DNA of 64,000 nt from Tabrizicola_A sp965284335 (GTDB taxonomy: Bacteria; Pseudomonadota; Alphaproteobacteria; Rhodobacterales; Rhodobacteraceae), in assembly GCF_965284335.1 (NCBI RefSeq), contig NZ_OZ260076.1; one strand, given 5' to 3'. Positions 59,319-64,000 of this stretch are shown here, piece by piece. Within the stretch, counting starts at the first letter, position 1. Every line of letters begins with the position of its first letter. Position numbers and translations under genes: made by a program. The notes beneath the pieces were generated by a model. It was given only the letters and a program-made list of their open reading frames with translations, was not told the origin of the DNA and made no database searches.

Positions 59319-60188
59319 TTAGAACTTGAACGCCACGCCGAGATCGGCCTGGGTTTCGCCAACCTGGTCGCGCTGGACGCCGGCGCGCACTTCTGCGCCG
59401 CCGAGGTCGTAGGACACGCCCAGACCGAATGCCATGTCAGCTGCGCCTTCTTCGTCAGACACGAAAGCCTGCACGCCGGTTGCGCCGAAGGTGGCCGAGC
59501 CAGCCAAGGTGATCTTGGTCACGCCAGCATTGTCAGCGGCCGAGAAACCAACGCCGTAGTCGCCGATGTTGCCGGCAACGGTCACAACGGTCAGCTTTTC
59601 AGCTGCAACGCTGGACTTCTGGTGACCCAGAGCGACGGTCCAGTCGTTCATGGTGTAAGCAACGTGCACTGCAGCGCGCTTGGCGGTCGAAGCGCCCGAC
59701 GACAGGGTCGGCTCCGAGTACGAAACGTGACCCGAGAAAGCACCAGCCGAGTACATCACTTCAACGCCTTCGGCGCCGTTGCCGTTCGACGAGTAGCCGT
59801 CATAGGACACGGTGGCCACGTCGCCAGCGCCCAGATAGGTCAGACCCAGTTCCGAGTGATACAGGTTCGGCATGGAGTCGATGGCGCCATAGATGTTGCC
59901 CATGGCAACTTCAAAGCCAGCAACCTGCATGTAAACGCGAGCGCCGTTGAAGCCGGTCGGGCCGCCAGCTTCGTTCGAACGCATACGGGTGTGTGCGCCG
60001 AAGGTCAGACCCGAGGAGGTTTCCACGGTGCCACGAACGTTGACGTTCATGCGCTTTTCGATGCGGGTGTCGCCGGTGGTCGAGTCGTACTGCAGACCCA
60101 TACGGGCGTCGCCCGAGATCGAAACTTCAGCGTAAGCGACGCCAGCCGACAGAGCCAGGGCAGAAGTCGCGAGAAGAACCTTTTTCAT
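59319..60188 (-). CDS. Porin, expressed copy
   Basis: 289 residues. Signal peptide MKKVLLATSALALSAGVAYA with cleavage before EVSISGDARMG. Sixteen-strand general porin type of Rhodobacter, ending VAFKF with the outer-membrane assembly Phe. AGAGGG lies before the ATG. It shares the first 70 or so bases with the two silent cassettes but has a different barrel (for example VRGTVETSSGLTFGAH). It is the only porin of the three with start, ribosome site and upstream region with an FNR-like box. Forms diffusion pores in the outer membrane. Confidence 0.95.
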   Translation of the reverse strand: MKKVLLATSALALSAGVAYAEVSISGDARMGLQYDSTTGDTRIEKRMNVNVRGTVETSSGLTFGAHTRMRSNEAGGPTGFNGARVYMQVAGFEVAMGNIYGAIDSMPNLYHSELGLTYLGAGDVATVSYDGYSSNGNGAEGVEVMYSAGAFSGHVSYSEPTLSSGASTAKRAAVHVAYTMNDWTVALGHQKSSVAAEKLTVVTVAGNIGDYGVGFSAADNAGVTKITLAGSATFGATGVQAFVSDEEGAADMAFGLGVSYDLGGAEVRAGVQRDQVGETQADLGVAFKF

Positions 60189-60523
60189 CGTTTTCCCTCT
60201 TGTGTCAAAGGTGGTGCCCAACTCAGGGGAATCCGAATTGGGTATGACGTGTTTCTCGCCCCAAGTGCCTCTGATTGCAATCAAGACCCGCCTTGGCCGG
60301 GGAAGAAGCAAAATGTTGGTGCAGCAATGTCACAGTGCACTTTGCCTAAATTCCGCGCGGCATCCGCCCCGCCGGCAGGCCGGAACCAAGTGCAGCAGCG
60401 ACCAAAGCCCGTTTGCACGGCGACATCAAAGGAACGGGGCAAAGGCGGCGGTTCTGGCAAAAAGCCTTGTTCCACCCGCCCCCCTCGGCTAGACAACAAG
60501 GCATAATGTGCCCGGGGGCCCGA
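60189..60523. other. Divergent promoter region of porin 3 and the DUF3576 lipoprotein
   Basis: 335 bases without a gene. The porin leader (minus strand) includes AGAGGGAAAACG before the ATG. An FNR-like palindrome lies at 60271-60284. A GC-rich stretch from 60350 precedes the lipoprotein gene. No other structure identified. Confidence 0.6.
60271..60284 (-). promoter_or_regulatory. FNR/FnrL-type box upstream of porin 3
   Basis: On the minus strand TTGATTGCAATCAG against consensus TTGAT-N4-ATCAA: nine of ten specified bases match, around the perfect palindrome TGATTGCAATCA. It lies 83 bases before the porin start, suited to oxygen-dependent control by FnrL or a related Crp-family regulator. 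Confidence 0.5.
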
Positions 60524-61051
60524 ATGACAGTTCAACACCTTGCCCGCAACGTTTTGCTTGTTCTTGCACTTGCAAGCCTTTCGGCCTGCGGTGGTGGCTC
60601 TGGCGGCGGGCTGTTTGGGGGTGGGTTGTTTGGCAATAGCCAGCGGGCGGCACCGAACCCCGATGTCTTTATGAGCAGCGAAGAGCGTCGCATCCGCCAA
60701 TCATCCACCACCACGCTGCGTGATCTTCTGCGCGGCGGCACCGATGCCAACACCACTTTGGCGGTCAATCGGTATATCTGGGCAGCCAGCCTTGAGGTGC
60801 TGAATTTCCTGCCCATCGAATCGGTTGATCCGTTTTCAGGCGTGATTGTCACGGGTTACGGCACCCCGCCGGGTGGCGGTCGGGCCTATAAGGCGACGGT
60901 GCTGGTGCAAGATCCGGCACTGGATGCGCGCAGCCTGAAACTGTCGCTGCAATCGCGGGGTGGCGCTGTTGATCCGGCAACCGTTCGGGCCGTGGAAGAC
61001 GCCATCTTGACCCGTGCGCGGCAATTGCGGTCACAAGACGCCAAGTTCTAA
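60524..61051 (+). CDS. DUF3576 lipoprotein
   Basis: 175 residues. Lipobox LASLSAC with Cys22, then a Gly-rich spacer (GGGSGGGLFGGGLFG) and the DUF3576 domain with VNRYIWAASLEVLNFLPIESVDPFSGVIVT. The family is alphaproteobacterial and lies regularly upstream of leuS, as here. It is an envelope lipoprotein of unknown function. An ATG six codons earlier is possible; the chosen one begins the signal peptide. Confidence 0.9.
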   Translation: MTVQHLARNVLLVLALASLSACGGGSGGGLFGGGLFGNSQRAAPNPDVFMSSEERRIRQSSTTTLRDLLRGGTDANTTLAVNRYIWAASLEVLNFLPIESVDPFSGVIVTGYGTPPGGGRAYKATVLVQDPALDARSLKLSLQSRGGAVDPATVRAVEDAILTRARQLRSQDAKF

Positions 61052-61117
61052 CGCCAAACCACACTGGACCTTTGCCCCCGCGGCGGTGTAATCCCGCCGG
61101 GCATAGCCAAGAGGTCC

Positions 61118-63673
61118 ATGATGTCGCGCTACGAACCTTCTTCCATTGAAGCCAAATGGCAAAAGGCCTGGGATGAGGCCGGGGCCTTTACCGCGCGGCG
61201 CGATCCGGCCAAGCCCAAGTATTATGTGCTCGAGATGTTCCCCTATCCGTCGGGGCGCATCCACATGGGCCATGTGCGCAACTATACCATGGGCGACGTG
61301 GTGGCGCGCTATAAGATGGCACAGGGCTTTTCGGTGCTGCATCCGATGGGCTGGGACGCCTTCGGCATGCCCGCCGAAAACGCCGCGATGGAGCGCGGCG
61401 GCCATCCCAAGGAATGGACCTACGGCAACATCGCCGACATGCGCGACCAGATGAAACCTTTGGGGTTGAGCATCGACTGGAGCCGCGAGTTTGCCACTTG
61501 TGACCCGGAATATTACGGCCAGCAGCAGGCGATGTTCATCGACATGATGGAAAAGGGTCTGGTCTATCGCAAGGCCGCCGTGGTGAACTGGGATCCGGTC
61601 GATATGACGGTTCTGGCGAACGAACAGGTGATCGACGGCAAGGGCTGGCGCTCGGGCGCGGCCGTGGAACGGCGCGAGTTGACGCAATGGTTCTTCAAGA
61701 TTTCGGATTACTCCGAGGAATTGCTGAACGCCCTCGACGGTCTGAAAGACTGGCCCGAAAAGGTGCGGCTGATGCAGGCCAACTGGATCGGCCAAAGCCG
61801 TGGCCTGCAATTCGCCTTCGACACCGTCGGCGCGCCTGCGGGGTTTGAAAAGATCGAGGTTTACACCACCCGCCCCGACACCCTGATGGGTGCCAGCTTT
61901 GCCGCGATTTCCCCCGATCACCCCTTGGCGAAATCGCTGGAGGCTGACCCCAAGGTCGCCGCCTTCCTCGCCCAATGCCGGCTGGGTGGCACCACGGCCG
62001 AGGCTTTGGAGACCGCCGAGAAGATCGGGTTTGACACCGGCATCCGCGTGAAACACCCGCTCGATCCCGCTTGGGAACTGCCGGTCTGGATCGCCAATTT
62101 CATCCTGATGGATTACGGCACCGGCGCGATTTTCGGCTGCCCGGCGCATGACCAGCGCGATTTCGACTTTGCCACGAAATACGCCCTGCCGATCAAGCCG
62201 GTGTTCTCGGCCGACGGCACCGACACCGCGCTGACCGAGGCCTTCGTTCCGATGAAGTCGGAAAAAGTCACCTATATCCGGGGCTTTGCCGGCAATGCGG
62301 TGCAAACCGGCGATGAGGGTGTGGCCGCCGCCATCGCCCATGCCGAGGCCAATGGCTATGGCCAAGGCGTCACCAAATACCGCCTGCGCGACTGGGGGAT
62401 TTCCCGCCAGCGGTATTGGGGCTGCCCGATTCCGGTGATCCATTGCGCCACCTGCGGCGTGGTGGCCGAAAAGAAGGAAAACCTGCCGGTCAAACTGCCC
62501 GACGATGTCACCTTCGACATCCCCGGCAACCCGCTTGACCGCCACCCGACCTGGCGCGATTGCACCTGCCCGAAATGCGGTGCCGCGGCCCGGCGCGAGA
62601 CGGACACGATGGATACTTTCGTGGATTCCTCGTGGTATTACGCCCGCTTCACCGCCCCCCGCGCCACCACGCCCACCGTGGCCGAGGATGCCGACTATTG
62701 GATGAACGTCGACCAATACATCGGCGGGATTGAGCACGCGATCCTGCACCTCCTCTACTCGCGCTTCTTCGCCCGCGCGATGCACAAGACCGGCCACCTG
62801 CCCGCACGCGCGATTGAGCCGTTCAACGCGCTGTTCACCCAAGGCATGGTGACGCATGAGATTTACATGACGCGGGATGCCAATGGCCGCCCGGTCTATC
62901 ACCTGCCCGAAGATGTGGTCCGCACGGACTCTGGCGCGACGCTGAAAGACGGCACCAAGGTTGAGGTGATCCCCTCCGCCAAGATGTCGAAATCCAAGAA
63001 AAACGTCGTTGATCCGATGAACATCATCGCGTCTTTCGGCGCCGACACCGCGCGCTGGTTCGTGATGTCCGACAGCCCGCCCGAGCGTGACGTGGAATGG
63101 ACAGCCTCGGGCGCCGAGGCCACCTACAAACACCTGAGCCGCGTCTGGGGTATCTGCGACCGCATCGGCCAGATGCCCGCCGACCACAAGGGCGAGGGCG
63201 ACGAGGAGTTGGCACGCGCCGTGGCGCGGGCCATCGACGAGGTGACCCGCGCGATTGAAACCTTTGCCTTCAACAAGGCCATCGCGGCACTTTACGGCCT
63301 CACGAACACCATCGCCCGCGCCAATGCCTCCACCCCGGCCATGAAAGACGCCATCCGCACATTGGCGAAACTCATGTCCCCCATGACCCCCCATATCGCG
63401 GAATCGATCTGGTCCCATCAGGGCGGCGCCGGGCTTTGCGCCCAATCCCCTTGGCCCAAGGCCGACCCGGCCCTTTTGGTCGATGACACCGTCACCCTGC
63501 CGATCCAGATCAACGGCAAGCGGCGGGCGGAAATCAGCGTGCCCAAGGACATGGCGGCGGCAGAGGTTGAAAAACTCGCGCTGGCCAACGATGATGTGGT
63601 CAAGTTCCTTGCCGGCCAGCCGGTGAAGAAGATCATCGTCGTGCCGGGGCGCATCATCAATGTCGTCGTTTAA
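61118..63673 (+). CDS. leuS: Leucyl-tRNA synthetase
   Basis: 851 residues, class I synthetase. HIGH-type motif PYPSGRIHMGHVRNYTMGD near residue 42, editing domain CP1 with EVYTTRPDTLMGASF (Thr-rich) and GTGAIFGCPAHDQRD, a zinc-ribbon CPKCG region and KMSKSKKNV. Charges tRNA-Leu and edits norvaline or isoleucine. Located between the DUF3576 gene and lptE, the usual alphaproteobacterial order. Two adjacent ATG codons serve as start. Confidence 0.98.
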   Translation: MMSRYEPSSIEAKWQKAWDEAGAFTARRDPAKPKYYVLEMFPYPSGRIHMGHVRNYTMGDVVARYKMAQGFSVLHPMGWDAFGMPAENAAMERGGHPKEWTYGNIADMRDQMKPLGLSIDWSREFATCDPEYYGQQQAMFIDMMEKGLVYRKAAVVNWDPVDMTVLANEQVIDGKGWRSGAAVERRELTQWFFKISDYSEELLNALDGLKDWPEKVRLMQANWIGQSRGLQFAFDTVGAPAGFEKIEVYTTRPDTLMGASFAAISPDHPLAKSLEADPKVAAFLAQCRLGGTTAEALETAEKIGFDTGIRVKHPLDPAWELPVWIANFILMDYGTGAIFGCPAHDQRDFDFATKYALPIKPVFSADGTDTALTEAFVPMKSEKVTYIRGFAGNAVQTGDEGVAAAIAHAEANGYGQGVTKYRLRDWGISRQRYWGCPIPVIHCATCGVVAEKKENLPVKLPDDVTFDIPGNPLDRHPTWRDCTCPKCGAAARRETDTMDTFVDSSWYYARFTAPRATTPTVAEDADYWMNVDQYIGGIEHAILHLLYSRFFARAMHKTGHLPARAIEPFNALFTQGMVTHEIYMTRDANGRPVYHLPEDVVRTDSGATLKDGTKVEVIPSAKMSKSKKNVVDPMNIIASFGADTARWFVMSDSPPERDVEWTASGAEATYKHLSRVWGICDRIGQMPADHKGEGDEELARAVARAIDEVTRAIETFAFNKAIAALYGLTNTIARANASTPAMKDAIRTLAKLMSPMTPHIAESIWSHQGGAGLCAQSPWPKADPALLVDDTVTLPIQINGKRRAEISVPKDMAAAEVEKLALANDDVVKFLAGQPVKKIIVVPGRIINVVV

Positions 63674-64000
63674 CCGTCGAACCTTTTTGACAGTGCCGCT
63701 GGCGCTCGCCGCCTGCGGCTTTACCCCCGCCTATGGCCCTTCTGGCCCCGCCCAAGGGCTGCAAGGCCGCATCCGCGCCGCCGATCCCACCAACAAGAAC
63801 GGCTTTGACTTTGTCACCGCCATCGAGGCCCGCTTTGGCCGCAGCAAAGACCCGCGCTATGGGCTGGCCTATACCATCTCCACCCAATCGGTGGGTGTGG
63901 GCTATGCCACCGACACCACGATCACGCGCTATAACCTCAAAGGTCGGGTCGACTGGTCCTTGACCGACCGCGACAGTGACAGCCGCATCGCGGGCGGCAC
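63660..64000 (+). CDS. lptE: LPS-assembly lipoprotein LptE (partial)
   Basis: 113 residues in the window; the gene continues past the right edge. The ATG overlaps leuS by 14 bases. RRTFL then LALAAC gives a lipobox with Cys19, followed by GFTPAYGPSGPAQGL, the usual alphaproteobacterial LptE opening. It plugs the LptD barrel and completes LPS export to the cell surface. Confidence 0.88.
   Translation, partial: MSSFNRRTFLTVPLALAACGFTPAYGPSGPAQGLQGRIRAADPTNKNGFDFVTAIEARFGRSKDPRYGLAYTISTQSVGVGYATDTTITRYNLKGRVDWSLTDRDSDSRIAGG

Larger units (their letters stand above)
55368..60177. other. Predicted invertible segment: porin cassette 2, recombinase 3, sulfotransferase 2, porin 3
   Basis: The two ends carry about 65 bases of nearly identical signal-peptide sequence in inverted orientation (55368 onward on plus; 60177 downward on minus), with three mismatches: after GCGACT, within CTGTC(G/C)GCTGG and after GTTTCG. 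Crossing over there would exchange which barrel lies behind the promoter and first codons right of 60178. A tyrosine recombinase gene is inside. No inverted product is visible in a single assembled sequence, so this is a prediction. Confidence 0.5.

Noticed and set aside
61031..63445. 804-codon open frame on the minus strand over leuS
   Set aside because: Antisense shadow typical of GC-rich coding DNA; leuS is unambiguous and the shadow has no recognisable domains.
1..64000. tRNA genes as integration targets for the island, and CRISPR arrays
   Set aside because: No tRNA-like cloverleaf and no regularly spaced repeats were seen on reading.

Overview
The window reads as chromosome of a Rhodobacterales (Rhodobacteraceae) alphaproteobacterium. 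The evidence is GC-rich coding with strong codon bias, porins with the family signal peptide, a petP/petR pair, an acuI-type reductase, hspQ, DUF4170 and DUF3576 genes, and GC-rich terminator repeats of a type I associate with this group. No tRNA, rRNA or CRISPR was seen.

Layout. 1-6.9 kb: a sugar locus with an IlvD/Edd-type dehydratase (cut by the window edge), a GH4 alpha-galactosidase, two ABC permeases and a binding protein on the minus strand, divergent from an IclR regulator and the transporter ATPase. 6.9-16.8 kb: a zinc-finger protein, polA, lolA, a lytic transglycosylase lipoprotein, hspQ, an intact IS5/IS427-type insertion sequence with CTAG target duplication, a STAS/RsbW pair, gamma-glutamyltransferase, free methionine sulfoxide reductase and a tandem GFA protein. 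16.8-26.7 kb: LPS genes (DUF4170-kdtA-lpxK), RidA, GDPD, a DUF482 acyltransferase, a pterin dehydratase, two MFS carriers, and a GT4/GT29-like pair probably acting on LPS core. 26.7-41 kb: asd, a class III aminotransferase, the operon petP-petR-deacetylase-xseB-ispA-dxs divergent from ilvE, queG, GST, mtgA and acuI. 40.1-46.6 kb: a GntR regulator divergent from a tight operon (AA_synth, hydrolase, flavin reductase with a degenerate NUDIX-like tail, LLM monooxygenase, aldehyde dehydrogenase), probably an undescribed small-molecule catabolic pathway, followed by a YggS protein.

46.6-60.5 kb is the unusual part. It holds three porin coding regions, three tyrosine recombinases, two TPR-sulfotransferase paralogues and an AT-rich accessory island with an H-NS protein and a protein carrying family A DNA polymerase palm motifs. 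Only one porin (minus strand, start at 60188) has a start codon, ribosome binding site and promoter region. The other two (plus strand, from 46702 and 55368) begin abruptly at the same base of the signal-peptide sequence (TCTTCTCGCGACT) and have no usable start. Because they face the intact gene in inverted orientation with about 65 nearly identical bases at each 5' end, recombination within those bases would flip the DNA between them and join a silent barrel, in frame, to the single promoter and first codons. I read this as a candidate invertible porin switch, with a recombinase gene inside the invertible segment. This is inference from sequence and has not been tested.

60.5-64 kb returns to conserved genes: a DUF3576 lipoprotein, leuS and the start of lptE.
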